64,000 nt of DNA, from positions 620,001 to 684,000 of the forward strand of contig NZ_JAXQNP010000002.1 in assembly GCF_034427435.1 (NCBI RefSeq), in the 5' to 3' direction. Made by a program: the position numbers and the translations under genes. Each line of letters starts with the position of its first letter. Within the stretch, counting starts at the first letter, position 1. Below the pieces are notes generated by a model that was not told the origin of the DNA, did not search any database, and saw only the letters and a program-made list of their open reading frames with translations. The stretch is from Nitrospirillum sp034427435. GTDB lineage: Bacteria > Pseudomonadota > Alphaproteobacteria > Azospirillales > Azospirillaceae. This document shows positions 17,586-27,881 of the stretch, piece after piece.

Positions 17586-18721
17586 ATGTCCACCTCCCAT
17601 CGTGCGTATCGCCAGATCCTGCGCCGGCCCTCCCGTCAAATTCGTGTCGGCAAGGTCCTGGTCGGCGGCGACGCGCCGATCTCCGTCCAGACCATGACCA
17701 ACACGCTGACCGCCGACGCCAAGGCGACCATCGAGCAGGTGTTGCGGGCCGAAGAGGCCGGCGCCGACATGGTCCGCGTCTCCTGCCCCGACGAGGAGTC
17801 GACGGCAGCGCTGAAGGAGATCGTGAAGGCGGTGAACGTGCCCATCGTGGCCGACATCCACTTCCACTATAAGCGCGCCATCGAGGCCGCCGAGGCGGGC
17901 GCCGCCTGCCTGCGCATCAACCCCGGCAACATCGGATCGCACGACCGCGTGCGCGAGGTGGTGCAGGCCGCCAAGGACCATGGCTGCGCCATGCGCATCG
18001 GCGTCAACGCCGGCTCGCTGGAGCGCGAGCTGCTGGAACGCTATGGCGAGCCCTGCCCCGAAGCCCTGGTGGAAAGCGCCCTGACCCACGCCAAGATCCT
18101 GGAGGACCATGACTTCCGGGAGTTCAAGATTTCCGTGAAGGCGTCGGACGTGTTCCTGGCCGTGGCCGCCTACCAGGGCCTGGCCGAGGCCTGTGACTAT
18201 CCCCTGCACATCGGCATCACCGAGGCCGGCGGCCTGCGCGCCGGCACCGTGAAGTCGTCCATCGGCCTGGGCATGCTGTTGTGGTCGGGCATCGGCGACA
18301 CCATCCGCGTGTCGCTGTCCGCCCCCCGGAGGAGGAGGTCAAGGTCGGCTTCGAGATGCTGAAGTCGCTGGGCCTGCGCCGTCGCGGCGTCACCGTCATT
18401 TCCTGCCCGTCCTGTGCCCGCCAGCAGTTCGACGTCATCAAGACGGTCGAGGTGCTGGAGGAACGCCTGGCCCACATCACCACCCCCATGACCGTCTCGG
18501 TCATCGGCTGCGTTGTGAACGGCCCGGGTGAGGCCACCATGACCGACATCGGCTTCACCGGCGGCGGCAAGGGCGTGCACCAGGTGTTCCTGGCCGGCCA
18601 GCCGGCCCACCGCCTGAAGGATGAGAGCATCGTCGACCACCTGGTGTCGCTGGTGGAAAAGAAGGCCGAGGAAATCAAGGCCGCCCAGGCCGCCGAAGAA
18701 GCCGCCGCCGCGGCCGAGTAG
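17586..18721 (+). CDS. ispG: 4-hydroxy-3-methylbut-2-enyl diphosphate synthase IspG (frameshifted)
   Basis: Iron-sulfur enzyme of the MEP isoprenoid pathway that reductively converts MEcPP to HMBPP. The N-terminal barrel (from MSTSHRAYRQILRR, with VGGDAPISVQTMTNT) is read in one frame; the C-terminal [4Fe-4S] domain (SCPSCARQQFDV, GCVVNGPGEA) in another. Adding one C to the run at 18322-18327 restores LSAPPEEEVKVGFEM and a normal protein of 378 residues. ispG is essential where the MEP pathway is the only isoprenoid route, so a sequence error is the likely cause. The ATG at 17586 is preferred over 17571 because GAGG precedes it at a usable distance. Confidence 0.88.
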
Positions 18722-18734
18722 CCTGAAAGTGCCC

Positions 18735-18862
18735 GCGGCATGAGTCTTCGCTCATGCCGCTAGGCTGCGACCGCAGCCGCCGGAAGTTTCTGGGGACCGT
18801 CAGCGGACCGGAAACTGAGGATAAGCCAAGCGGCCGGATGGCCGCGCCCGGCGCTTGAGGGG
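18735..18862 (+). repeat. Three-hairpin intergenic repeat, copy B
   Basis: Begins 14 bp after the ispG stop. Hairpin 1 GCGGCATGAG/CTCATGCCGC, hairpin 2 GGCTGC-GACC-GCAGCC, long central part with AAGTTTCTGGGG, GATAAGCC, hairpin 3 GCGGCC-GGAT-GGCCGC, end GCCCGGCGCTTGAGGGG. All three stems differ in sequence from copy A yet pair fully. Confidence 0.85.
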
Positions 18863-18898
18863 CTTTAGTCAGCCCGGACACGGGATGACGGAACGACC

Positions 18899-19980
<1,082 letters not shown>

Positions 19981-19984
<4 letters not shown>

Positions 19985-20888
19985 GCGCGGCGATCCCTCC
20001 CCCCGCGCCCCTGCGCACCGTGCTGAAGGCGGCCGAGGAAAAGCTGGCCGCCGCCGGCTGCGCCAGCCCCCGGCTGGACGTGCGCCTGCTGGCGGAGGAG
20101 GCGCTGGGCTGGTCGCGCACCACCCTGCTGCTGGAGGGCGACCGCCCCGTGCCGGCCGAGGCCCAGGCCGCGCTGGCCGCCCTGGTCGACCGCCGCGCCG
20201 CGCGCGAGCCGGTGTCCCGCATCCTGGGCAAGCGGGAGTTCTGGAGCCTGGAGTTCCGCCTGGCCCCGGACACGCTGGACCCCCGGCCCGATACCGAAAC
20301 CCTGGTGGAAACGGCCCTGCGCCACCTGCCCGACGGCCAGCGCCCCCGGCGCCTGCTGGATTTGGGCACGGGCAGCGGCTGCATCCTGCTGGCCCTGCTG
20401 TCCGAACTGCCGGGCGCCTGGGGCCTGGGCGTGGACATAGCCCCCGGCGCCGCGCGGGCCGCCGCCGCCAACGCGCGGGATCTGGGCTTCGCGAACCGCA
20501 GCGCCTTCCTGGTGGGCAGTTGGACGGACGCCCTGGCGGACGGCGCGTCCGGGGGGGCCGCTTCGACGCCATCGTGTCCAACCCGCCCTACATCCCGGCG
20601 GCTGATATCGCCGGCCTGGAGCCGGAAGTGCGGACCTTCGACCCCCGGCGCGCCCTGGATGGCGGCGCCGACGGTCTGGACCCGTACCGCCACCTGGCCA
20701 AGGTCGCCGGCGGACTGCTGGTGCCCGGCGGGCTGCTGGCGGTGGAGCATGGCGCCGGCCAGGGGGCGGACGTGGCGGCCCTGTTCGCCGCCGCGGGCCT
20801 GGAGGTCCTGGAGCGGGTCGACGACCTGGCCGGGCATGACCGCGTGGTCGCCGCCCGTACCCCGCCCGGCGCCCCCGCCTCCTCCTAA
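19981..20888 (+). CDS. prmC: Release-factor glutamine methyltransferase PrmC (frameshifted)
   Basis: PrmC methylates the GGQ glutamine of release factors. The N-terminal helical domain and SAM motif LLDLGTGSGCILLALL are in one frame; the catalytic SNPPYIP and C-terminus are in another. Adding one G to the seven-G run at 20551-20557 gives ASGGGRFDAIVSNPPY and an intact protein of 302 residues. It starts at the GTG overlapping the prfA stop. Because both halves are well conserved with no other damage, a homopolymer read error is the best explanation. Confidence 0.88.
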
Positions 20889-21239
20889 AGGACGGAAAAA
20901 CACCGACGGACCTGACCGTCTGCGCCGGGAACGCAGGGGCGCTTCGCCAAAAAAGATGTTGGATTAGCGGGATACTGCGTTTAGGGTCGTTTTCGCGTGG
21001 TGAAGGCCGAAGGGGCGACGCGCCAGGTCCAAACGGGGAAACACCCGTGCAGGGGTCCGGCTAGCGTTCATGGGCCAAGAATGATCACCACGGCATGCCA
21101 GTTTGCCCAGCATGGTCGATCCGGTGTCAATCCGGGTAACGGGTGGATTCCGGGATCGGATGCAGCGGCGCGGATGGAAAAGCTCCGCCCCCTTGGCACG
21201 GCATGCATGGAACTCCAACGGGGCTAGAGCAGCAGTCGG
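20889..21239. other. Intergenic region before the DUF4167 gene
   Basis: A 351-bp gap. No frame here resembles a protein. It presumably holds the prmC 3' end and a promoter for the DUF4167 gene; I saw no clear terminator, promoter pair or RNA structure. Confidence 0.35.
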
Positions 21240-21689
21240 ATGAGACAGGGACCGAACTCCAGGCGTTCGCGTGGACGCGGCGGTAACAACGGTGGCAATG
21301 CCGGCGGCAACGGCGGCGGCAATGGCAACAACGGGGGCGGTAATAACCGCCGCCAGAACGTGCCCCTGCGTCACCAGACCTTTGACAGCAACGGCCCGGA
21401 TGTGCGCATCCGCGGCAACGCCTTCCAGGTGCATGAGAAGTACCTGGCCCTGGCCCGCGACGCCCAGTCGTCCGGCGACCGGGTGGCGGCGGAAAACTAC
21501 CTGCAGCATGCGGAGCACTATTTCCGCATCATCACGCAGATCAACGAGGCCGAGCAACGCCAGCGCGGCGGCGAGCCCCGGCCTTACCAGCCGCAGACGG
21601 GCTACGACGACGCCGACGGCGGCGAGGCGTCCGACGAGGCCGAGGCCGACAGCCCGGCCGAAGACGAGCGCGAGCCGCTGAGCGCGTGA
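21240..21689 (+). CDS. DUF4167 domain protein, Gly/Asn-rich N-terminus
   Basis: A 149-residue protein: a disordered Gly/Asn/Arg-rich head (residues 1-38), the DUF4167 core (QTFDSNGPDVRIRGNAFQVHEKY through ENYLQHAEHYFRII, about 45-105) and an acidic tail. DUF4167 is nearly confined to alphaproteobacteria and usually follows prfA-prmC, as here. The Arg/Gly/Asn head suggests nucleic-acid binding, but no function is established. A strong terminator follows the stop. Confidence 0.88.
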   Translation: MRQGPNSRRSRGRGGNNGGNAGGNGGGNGNNGGGNNRRQNVPLRHQTFDSNGPDVRIRGNAFQVHEKYLALARDAQSSGDRVAAENYLQHAEHYFRIITQINEAEQRQRGGEPRPYQPQTGYDDADGGEASDEAEADSPAEDEREPLSA

Positions 21690-21693
21690 TCTT

Positions 21694-21728
21694 AAAAAGC
21701 CCCGCCCTCACCGGTGGGGCTTTTTGTT
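21694..21728 (+). terminator. Intrinsic terminator after the DUF4167 gene
   Basis: AAAAAGCCCC at 21694-21703 pairs with GGGGCTTTTT at 21716-21725, with CGCC/GGTG-type inner bases and a T-rich 3' side. Typical Rho-independent terminator. Confidence 0.9.
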
Positions 21729-21962
21729 GCCCTGTTTTGGGTGGCTCAGGCGCCGGCGGCCCCTGTCAGGGCCTCGGGCCTTGGAGGGAGCCCGCCCCGA
21801 TGCTGGGGACGCAAGAACAAATGACCGCTATGCGGCGACGGCACGCTCTTGCGCTTGTTCACGACAGGACCGGTCGTTATTCTGCGCCTCCGTGAAACAA
21901 AAAGACCCGCCGCAGGGGTTTTGGCGTTTCGGAAATGTCGGTCCGCATCAGAGTGAAGATCC

Positions 21963-23372
21963 ATGGGCAAGCCGCGCACCCTCTATGACAAGATCTGGGA
22001 CAGCCATGTCGTTCACCGGCAGGAGGACGGCACATGCGTGCTCTATATCGATCTCCACCTCGTGCATGAGGTGACGAGCCCGCAGGCGTTCGAAGGACTG
22101 CGCATGGCCGGCCGCAAGGTGCGCCGCCCGTCCGCGACCCTGGCCGTGGCCGACCACAACGTCCCCACCAGCCATGACCGCCTGGCCGGCATCAAGAATG
22201 AGGAAAGCCGCGTCCAGGTCGAGCAGCTGGCGATCAACACCAAGGAATTCGGCGTCGACTACTACGACATGTCCGACATCCGCCAGGGCATCGTCCACGT
22301 CGTGGGGCCGGAGCAGGGCCTGACCCAGCCGGGCATGACCATCGTCTGTGGTGATAGCCACACGGCCACGCACGGCGCGTTCGGCGCCCTGGCCTTCGGC
22401 ATCGGCACGTCGGACGTGGAGCATGTGCTGGCCACGCAGACCCTGCTGCTGAAGCCGTCGAAGAACATGCGCATCACCGTGGATGGCGAGCTGCCCGTGG
22501 GCGTGACCGCCAAGGACGTGGTGCTGGCCATCATCGGCAAGATCGGCACCGCCGGCGGCACCGGCCATGTCATCGAGTTCGCCGGCTCCGTCATCCGGGG
22601 CCTGAGCATGGAAGGCCGCATGACGGTCTGCAACATGGCCATCGAGGCGGGGGCCCGCGCCGGCCTGATCGCCCCGGACGAGACGACGTTCGAGTACCTG
22701 AAGGGCCGCCCGCAGGCCCCCAAGGCCGCGACCTGGGAACAGGCCATCAACTGGTGGAAGAGCCTGCCGTCAGACGAAGGCGCGGTGTACGACCGCGAGG
22801 TGGTGCTGAAGGCCGAGGACATCGCCCCCATGGTCACCTGGGGCACCAGCCCGCAGGACGTGCTGCCCATCACCGCCGCCGTGCCCAACCCCGCCGACGA
22901 GGCGGATGAACACCGCCGCGCCGCCATGGAGCGCGCGCTGAAGTACATGGGCCTGACGGCCGGCACCCCGCTGGACGCCATTCCCGTAGACAAGGTCTTC
23001 ATCGGTAGCTGCACCAACAGCCGCATCGAGGACCTGCGCGCCGCCGCCAAGGTGGTGGAGGGCCGCCATGTGGCCGACGGCATCTACGCCATGGTGGTCC
23101 CGGGATCCGGCCTGGTGAAGGAACAGGCGGAGGCCGAGGGCCTGGACAAGGTGTTCACCGCCGCCGGCTTCGACTGGCGGGAGCCCGGCTGCTCCATGTG
23201 CCTGGCCATGAACGACGACAAGCTGAAGCCGGGGGAGCGCTGCGCCTCCACCTCCAACCGCAACTTCGAAGGCCGCCAGGGCCCCGGTGGCCGCACCCAT
23301 CTGGTGAGCCCCGAGATGGCCGCCGCCGCCGCCCTGACCGGCAAGCTGACGGACGTGCGCTCGCTCAACTGA
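21963..23372 (+). CDS. leuC: 3-isopropylmalate dehydratase large subunit LeuC
   Basis: Leucine biosynthesis enzyme that isomerises 2- to 3-isopropylmalate with a [4Fe-4S] cluster, together with LeuD. Of 469 residues, the cluster ligands are Cys350 (GSCTNSR), Cys410 and Cys413 (CSMCLAMN). VCGDSHTATHGAFG and STSNRNFEGRQG are typical of LeuC within the aconitase family. In many relatives leuD and leuB follow directly; here a terminator and an unrelated minus-strand gene follow, so leuD must be elsewhere. Confidence 0.97.
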   Translation: MGKPRTLYDKIWDSHVVHRQEDGTCVLYIDLHLVHEVTSPQAFEGLRMAGRKVRRPSATLAVADHNVPTSHDRLAGIKNEESRVQVEQLAINTKEFGVDYYDMSDIRQGIVHVVGPEQGLTQPGMTIVCGDSHTATHGAFGALAFGIGTSDVEHVLATQTLLLKPSKNMRITVDGELPVGVTAKDVVLAIIGKIGTAGGTGHVIEFAGSVIRGLSMEGRMTVCNMAIEAGARAGLIAPDETTFEYLKGRPQAPKAATWEQAINWWKSLPSDEGAVYDREVVLKAEDIAPMVTWGTSPQDVLPITAAVPNPADEADEHRRAAMERALKYMGLTAGTPLDAIPVDKVFIGSCTNSRIEDLRAAAKVVEGRHVADGIYAMVVPGSGLVKEQAEAEGLDKVFTAAGFDWREPGCSMCLAMNDDKLKPGERCASTSNRNFEGRQGPGGRTHLVSPEMAAAAALTGKLTDVRSLN

Positions 23373-23396
23373 GCGGACGCCCCGGAGCGATCTGAG

Positions 23397-23430
23397 CAAC
23401 GGCGCGGGCCCTTCGGGTTCCGCGCCGTTG
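23397..23430. terminator. Bidirectional terminator between leuC and the Nudix gene
   Basis: CAACGGCGCGG at 23397-23407 pairs perfectly with CCGCGCCGTTG at 23420-23430, extended inside by GCCC/GGGT pairing. It lies between converging genes. Confidence 0.75.
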
Positions 23431-23461
23431 GCGTTTCAGCGATGGCCCACGCCTGCCCGGG

Positions 23462-24007
23462 TCACAGCCCGTCCACCGGGTTGGTGGCCGGAGCGAAGAC
23501 CTGGCCGGCCTGGATCAGATGCCGCCGGGCCTCGTACTCGCGTAGCGCCCAGTCGACGCTGGGGAAGGCCAGGTCGGTCCAGGGAATCTCATCCCAGGCG
23601 AACAGGGCGACCTCCTGGCTTTCCACGCCGGCGGCGATGTCCGGACTGGTCAGGGTGGCCAGGTAGATCAGTTGCACCTGGCTGATGCGGGGGATGTTGT
23701 AGACGGCCAGCAGGGGCCCGATGGCCAGGCGGGCGCCCGCCTCCTCCCACGCCTCGCGGGCGGCGCCCTCCTGGGTGCTTTCCCCCAGCTCCATGAAGCC
23801 GGCCGGCAGCGTCCAATAACCGATGCGGGGCGGGATGGCGCGGCGGCACAGCAGGATGCGGTCCTGCCACAAGGCGACGGAGCCCACCACGATCTTGGGA
23901 TTGTCATAGGCGATGTAGCCGCAGTCGGGGCAGACCAGCCGTTCCCGATCCTCCCCCGGCGGCACCGTCACCACACGGGGCCCGAACGCGGGCGCGGGAT
24001 CGGACAT
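23462..24007 (-). CDS. Nudix hydrolase with N-terminal zinc-ribbon-like segment
   Basis: A 181-residue protein with a full Nudix box (GFMELGESTQEGAAREAWEEAG within about 70-94: G-x5-E-x7-REAWEEAG), which coordinates Mg2+ for cleaving nucleoside diphosphates linked to another group. An N-terminal CPDCG (one CxxC pair) and VGSVALWQDRILLCRRAIPP resemble the NADH pyrophosphatase-like or ADP-ribose subfamilies. Substrate cannot be set from sequence. It converges on leuC. Confidence 0.88.
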   Translation of the reverse strand: MSDPAPAFGPRVVTVPPGEDRERLVCPDCGYIAYDNPKIVVGSVALWQDRILLCRRAIPPRIGYWTLPAGFMELGESTQEGAAREAWEEAGARLAIGPLLAVYNIPRISQVQLIYLATLTSPDIAAGVESQEVALFAWDEIPWTDLAFPSVDWALREYEARRHLIQAGQVFAPATNPVDGL

Positions 24008-24045
24008 GGATGCACTCCCTTGGCTTCCGTCGCGCCACTATGGGC

Positions 24046-24552
24046 TCAAGAATCGTGTTTGGGTACCCACGGGATGCGGGCGAAGGTCACGCCCTCATCC
24101 TCCAGCTCCGCCGCTTCCTCATCAGTGGTCTGGCCGTAGATGGGCTTGGCCTCGGCCTCGCCGTAATGGATTTTGCGCGCCTCCTCGGCGAAGCGGTCGC
24201 CGACATGGGTGGCGTTGGCCTCCACCTGGCGGCGCATCTCCCGCAACAGGGACAGCACCGCCGCCGGGCCCTGGGCCGCCGCCTCGGCCATCACCGCCGG
24301 CGTCACCTCCGGTGCGGGCTGTGGGGGGGCCGCCGCCGGGACGGGGGCCGGCTCCTCCTCGACGCGACCGCCCTGGCCCTTGGCCCGGCCCTTGGCGATG
24401 CGGGGAGCCATGGGCGCCTTGCTCACGCCGTGGTCGCCACAGACGGCGCACGCGACCTCACCCGCCGCCAGTTGCTGATCACAGGCGTCGGCGTTCCGGA
24501 ACCAGACATCGAAGGTGTGGCCCTGGCCACATTTCATTTCATACAGGATCAT
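24046..24552 (-). CDS. DUF1178 family protein
   Basis: A 168-residue protein starting MILYEMKCGQGHTFDVWF, with a second Cys pair CAVCGDHGVSKAPMAPRI; this zinc-ribbon-like N-terminus is the DUF1178 signature. A Pro/Ala/Glu-rich linker follows, then a helical C-terminal part ending DRFAEEARKIHYGEAE and DEGVTFARIPWVP, which is also conserved in the family. Function is unknown. It lies 38 bp upstream of the Nudix gene on the same strand, so the two may be one operon, a pairing common in alphaproteobacteria. Confidence 0.88.
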   Translation of the reverse strand: MILYEMKCGQGHTFDVWFRNADACDQQLAAGEVACAVCGDHGVSKAPMAPRIAKGRAKGQGGRVEEEPAPVPAAAPPQPAPEVTPAVMAEAAAQGPAAVLSLLREMRRQVEANATHVGDRFAEEARKIHYGEAEAKPIYGQTTDEEAAELEDEGVTFARIPWVPKHDS

Positions 24553-24732
24553 GGGGTGGAATCTTGAGGGGCGCGGCGCCGTGCGGCGACTCGGGACTGG
24601 AAAGTGTCATATACAGTCTGGATGTGGGTGGGAAAAGCCGCCGTGACAATGGACCGGCACAGGCAATGGACCGGCACATCGGCTCCATCCCCCGCGCATC
24701 ATACACCACCCTTTATAGCTAGGGCCCACGCC

Positions 24733-25320
24733 ATGACATTGTCCGTTTGCGATCCCCGGGGCCAGCCCAGCGCCTGGGTGGCCCGTTTCGCGCCGTTGGT
24801 GGCCCGGGGCGGCGCCGTTCTGGACGTGGCCAGTGGCGGCGGCCGGCATGCCCGCTTATTCCACGGGCGGGGCCACCCGGTCACGGCGGTGGACATCGAC
24901 CTGCGCGGCCTGGCCGACCTGGCGGACCAACCGGGCGTGACCCTGCTGCAGGCGGATCTGGAGGGGGAGGCGCCGGTGGATTTGGGCGGCGCCTATGCCG
25001 GCATCGTCGTCACCAACTACCTGCACCGGCCGCTGCTGCCGCGCCTGCCCACCCTGCTGGCCCCGGGCGGGGTGCTGCTGTACGAGACCTTCGCCCAGGG
25101 CAACCAGCGCCATGGCCGGCCCTCCAGCCCCGCCTTCCTGTTGCGCGCGGGCGAACTGCTGGCCCTGGCGCGGGACGCCGGCCTGCAAGTGGTCGCCTTC
25201 GAACAGGGGGAGATCGCCCTGCCCCGCGCCGCCGTGGTGCAGCGCCTGGCCGCCGTGCGTCCGCTGCCGGCCCCGGACCTGGAGGGGGAGCCAGAGCCGC
25301 GCCCCCTGCCGCACGCCTGA
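24733..25320 (+). CDS. Class I SAM-dependent methyltransferase
   Basis: A 195-residue protein with SAM motif I VLDVASGGGRHARLF at about 30-44 and the acidic end of strand beta-2 VTAVDID near 55. The remaining Rossmann elements (LLQADLEG, IVVTNYLHRPLLP, GGVLLYETFAQGN) match small TehB/UbiE-like methyltransferases. Substrate is unknown. The frame is open to 24604, but the ATG at 24733 starts the conserved region. It is divergent from the DUF1178 gene. Confidence 0.85.
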   Translation: MTLSVCDPRGQPSAWVARFAPLVARGGAVLDVASGGGRHARLFHGRGHPVTAVDIDLRGLADLADQPGVTLLQADLEGEAPVDLGGAYAGIVVTNYLHRPLLPRLPTLLAPGGVLLYETFAQGNQRHGRPSSPAFLLRAGELLALARDAGLQVVAFEQGEIALPRAAVVQRLAAVRPLPAPDLEGEPEPRPLPHA

Positions 25321-25329
25321 AAACACGAA

Positions 25330-25358
25330 CGGCCCCGACCGCTGGGGCCGGGGCCGTC
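25330..25358. terminator. Hairpin between converging genes
   Basis: ACGGCCCC at 25330-25337 pairs with GGGGCCGT at 25351-25358; an alternative inner pairing exists. It lies between the methyltransferase and the minus-strand exported protein, with weak T tracts on either side. Confidence 0.55.
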
Positions 25359-25387
25359 CTGTTCAGGAGGCGTGCGAGGGCTGAGGC

Positions 25388-25783
25388 TTACTTCTTGGGC
25401 GCGGCGGTTTCGCTGCCGGCTTCGGCCTTGGCCTTCTTCGCATGATGATGGGCGACCTTCTTGGTCTCCTTCTTCGTGCCCTCGGCCTTGGTTTCCGCCT
25501 TGGCCTCGGTCTTCGTCTCGGACACCTTGGCGTCGGACTTCACCTCGGCGGCCTTGGTCGCGTCCACCGGCTTGCCAGCCTCGGCGGCGTTCTGCGCCGG
25601 GGCGGTCGTCGTGGCCGCGGGGGTGCCCGCAGGGGTGGCGGCGACGGGGGCGGCAACGGTCGTGGAGGCGGCGGCCTTGGCCGGGGCGGCGGGGGTGTCC
25701 GCCGCGAACGCCCCGTAAGACACCATCACAGCCGCGGCGGTAGCGAGGGCCAGCAGGGGACGGCGGTGGGCGAACATGCTCAT
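25388..25783 (-). CDS. Small exported Ala/Lys-rich protein of unknown function
   Basis: A 131-residue protein with a signal peptide (RRPLLALATAAAVMVSYGAFA, cleavage near AFA-AD) followed by a low-complexity Ala/Thr/Pro/Lys region and an end with HHH and KKAKAE. I recognise no domain. An AAGGA lies 9 bases before the ATG at 25783. Such Ala/Lys-rich exported proteins are common in high-GC alphaproteobacteria and are often annotated only as hypothetical. Confidence 0.7.
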   Translation of the reverse strand: MSMFAHRRPLLALATAAAVMVSYGAFAADTPAAPAKAAASTTVAAPVAATPAGTPAATTTAPAQNAAEAGKPVDATKAAEVKSDAKVSETKTEAKAETKAEGTKKETKKVAHHHAKKAKAEAGSETAAPKK

Positions 25784-26012
25784 GGTCGTGATCCTTGGTT
25801 TGATCGGGCGTCCCACCATCGGGGCGCAGGGTCATAATCCCAAGGGATGAGGGCCGTCGTTGGCCCGGATTATGGCAAAGACGCGATTTCATCACGGCCT
25901 TTCCGCCGAACTCCTTGCCGAAAGATTAAGACTTTTCCGCCCTATATGCCCGGCCGCCGCCGCGTACTATGAGCGTCGGGCGTAGGCGGGGGCTGGGGCT
26001 GGGGCGGGTGGC

Positions 26013-26819
26013 ATGGATAGCGCGAAGGACCTGAAGGACCGGGAGCACATCGCCAAGCTGGTCCGCCTGATGGGGTCGGAACACGAGGGGGAGGCCACCA
26101 CCGCCTTGCGGAAGCTGCAGGGTGCCCTGAGGCAACGCGGCCTGAACTTCAACGACCTGGGATACTGGATCACCCAGCCGGCACCCACCGCCACGCGAAC
26201 GGGACCAGCCGACCACACCGCCTGTAACCGCCGCGCCAACGACCTGACGCGGCAGAACCAGCAACTGACCCTCAGCCTGCGGGAGGCCCAGGCCCAGCTT
26301 ACCGCCGCGCGCGCCGCCGCCCAAAAGGCGGAGGCCCGCGTGGTTCAGTTGACGACGGAAGGGGAGGCCGCGCGCCGCCAGGGCCGCCGGCACTGGTGGG
26401 CCCACGGAGCCGCAGGCGCGCTGGTGTGCGCCCTGGCCGTGCTCATGACCGTGCATTCCGCGACCGTGCCACCACCGCGCCCCGTGGCCACGGGACCGGG
26501 GGGCCACCCGGTGGCCACCGATGATCCGCGACCCGCCGTACCCGCCAAACCGCGCGTCCCGGCCAAGCCAATGACGGCGCCCACGGATGCCGTCCTGCGC
26601 CGTGACCGCGAAATCGCCGAGCGCACCGCCTATCTCTACGGATCGCCGGGCCGGGAAGAGACCATCGACACCCTGTTGACGCCGCACACCCCGGTGGAGG
26701 TGCTGGCGGGCGACGTGGTTCCCGGCTGGCTGCGGGTCCATGTGGAAACCGAAGACGGGGACAAGGTGGGTTACGTCCAGGCGGGCCGTATTGGACCCCG
26801 CGCGGCCGGAGCGCCTTGA
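26013..26819 (+). CDS. Membrane-anchored protein with coiled coil and bacterial SH3-type C-terminus
   Basis: A 268-residue protein. Residues 8-52 (DREHIAKLVRLMGSEHEGEA) resemble a small DUF2786-like helical module. Residues 70-120 are a probable coiled coil, 131-149 a single membrane helix, then a Pro/Ala linker and a C-terminal domain near 200-262 (TPVEVLAGDVVPGWLRVH, DGDKVGYVQAGRIGP) that looks like a bacterial SH3 domain. The layout suggests a cytoplasmic sensor part and a periplasmic binding part. No named homologue is recognised; the domain calls are by eye. Confidence 0.72.
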   Translation: MDSAKDLKDREHIAKLVRLMGSEHEGEATTALRKLQGALRQRGLNFNDLGYWITQPAPTATRTGPADHTACNRRANDLTRQNQQLTLSLREAQAQLTAARAAAQKAEARVVQLTTEGEAARRQGRRHWWAHGAAGALVCALAVLMTVHSATVPPPRPVATGPGGHPVATDDPRPAVPAKPRVPAKPMTAPTDAVLRRDREIAERTAYLYGSPGREETIDTLLTPHTPVEVLAGDVVPGWLRVHVETEDGDKVGYVQAGRIGPRAAGAP

Positions 26820-26846
26820 AAGGGGAGGGACCGTGAGTTGGGGCCG

Positions 26847-27695
26847 TCACTGGCCCTTGGGCTGGTCGTCCGCCTTTTTCCCATCGGTCTTTGGCGTCGC
26901 CTTGCCCGCCGCGTCATCCTTCAGCGGGTCCTTGCCATCCAGGCGCAGGATGTTGTCCTGGGCGGCGGCGCCGGCGGCGGTGTCGCCCGCCACCTGGACG
27001 GCGTGGGACCAATCGGCCTTGGCCCCGACCTTGTCGCCCCGGTCGGCCTTGATGTTGCCGCTGAGCAGCAGGCCCTGGGCGTTGTCCGGGTCCAGCGACA
27101 GGGCCATGCGCAGGTCGCGCCCGGCCTCCACGTCGCGGCCCAGGCGGTGCTTGGTCTCCGCCCGCATGATGATGGCGTCAACGCGCCCGCCATCCAGGGT
27201 CAGCGCCCGGTCCAGGTCACGCAGCACGTCCCACCAGCGCTCCGCCCCCGCCCGCTCGGTGGCGCGGTCGATCAGCAGGTCGGGATCGGTGGGCTGCAGG
27301 CCGATGGCCTTGGTGTAGTCGATGTCCGCCTTGGCGTGTTCCTTGGCGTTGAACCAGGCCCAGCCCGCTTTGCCCCACAGTCCCGCCGTCACCTTGGGCG
27401 GCAGGCCCAGGGCGGGAATCACCGCCTCCAGCGCCACCGCTGATTCCTTGTATTCGCCCCGGAATAGCTGCGCCATGGCCTGGCAGAGGCGGGCATCGTC
27501 GCCGCCGCCCTTCTTTTCCCACAGCTGGGCCTCGGCATAGGCGAAGTCGGGCAACTGCTTCGCCCGCTCCAGGCAGGTGTCGCGGTTCAGGGCCACGGGC
27601 GCGGCACCGGCCGCGCCGGCGATGCCGCACAGGACGGTGACCGCCGCCGCCAGGCGGGCGGAAAAGCGGAGGGGGTGCTTGAGGGTAATCATCAT
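26847..27695 (-). CDS. Exported TPR-repeat protein
   Basis: A 282-residue protein with a signal peptide (RLAAAVTVLCGIAGAAGAAP) and several tetratricopeptide-like repeats: AGWAWFNAKEHAKADIDYTKA, ERWWDVLRDLDRALTLD, RAETKHRLGRDVEAGRDLRMA and similar. TPR repeats mediate protein-protein contacts. The C-terminus is Lys/Asp-rich. Start is at the ATG pair 27695/27692; the exact one is uncertain. It is divergent from the epimerase gene and not obviously in an operon. Confidence 0.8.
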   Translation of the reverse strand: MMITLKHPLRFSARLAAAVTVLCGIAGAAGAAPVALNRDTCLERAKQLPDFAYAEAQLWEKKGGGDDARLCQAMAQLFRGEYKESAVALEAVIPALGLPPKVTAGLWGKAGWAWFNAKEHAKADIDYTKAIGLQPTDPDLLIDRATERAGAERWWDVLRDLDRALTLDGGRVDAIIMRAETKHRLGRDVEAGRDLRMALSLDPDNAQGLLLSGNIKADRGDKVGAKADWSHAVQVAGDTAAGAAAQDNILRLDGKDPLKDDAAGKATPKTDGKKADDQPKGQ

Positions 27696-27881
27696 GGCGC
27701 CTAGAGTCCCGAACGGCGGATGGATCGCAAGTGCTTTCATCCCGGGCCTTGCCGATTCGGGCGCGGCCACGGGTCACAGGATAGCACGGGCGGACACCGC
27801 CCCGGCAGGCGTGGATCCCTGCCATCCTGAAGGTGCAGGGGTCGCCGCCGGCGCCCCTTATGGTTAACGGAGCCTGATGCC

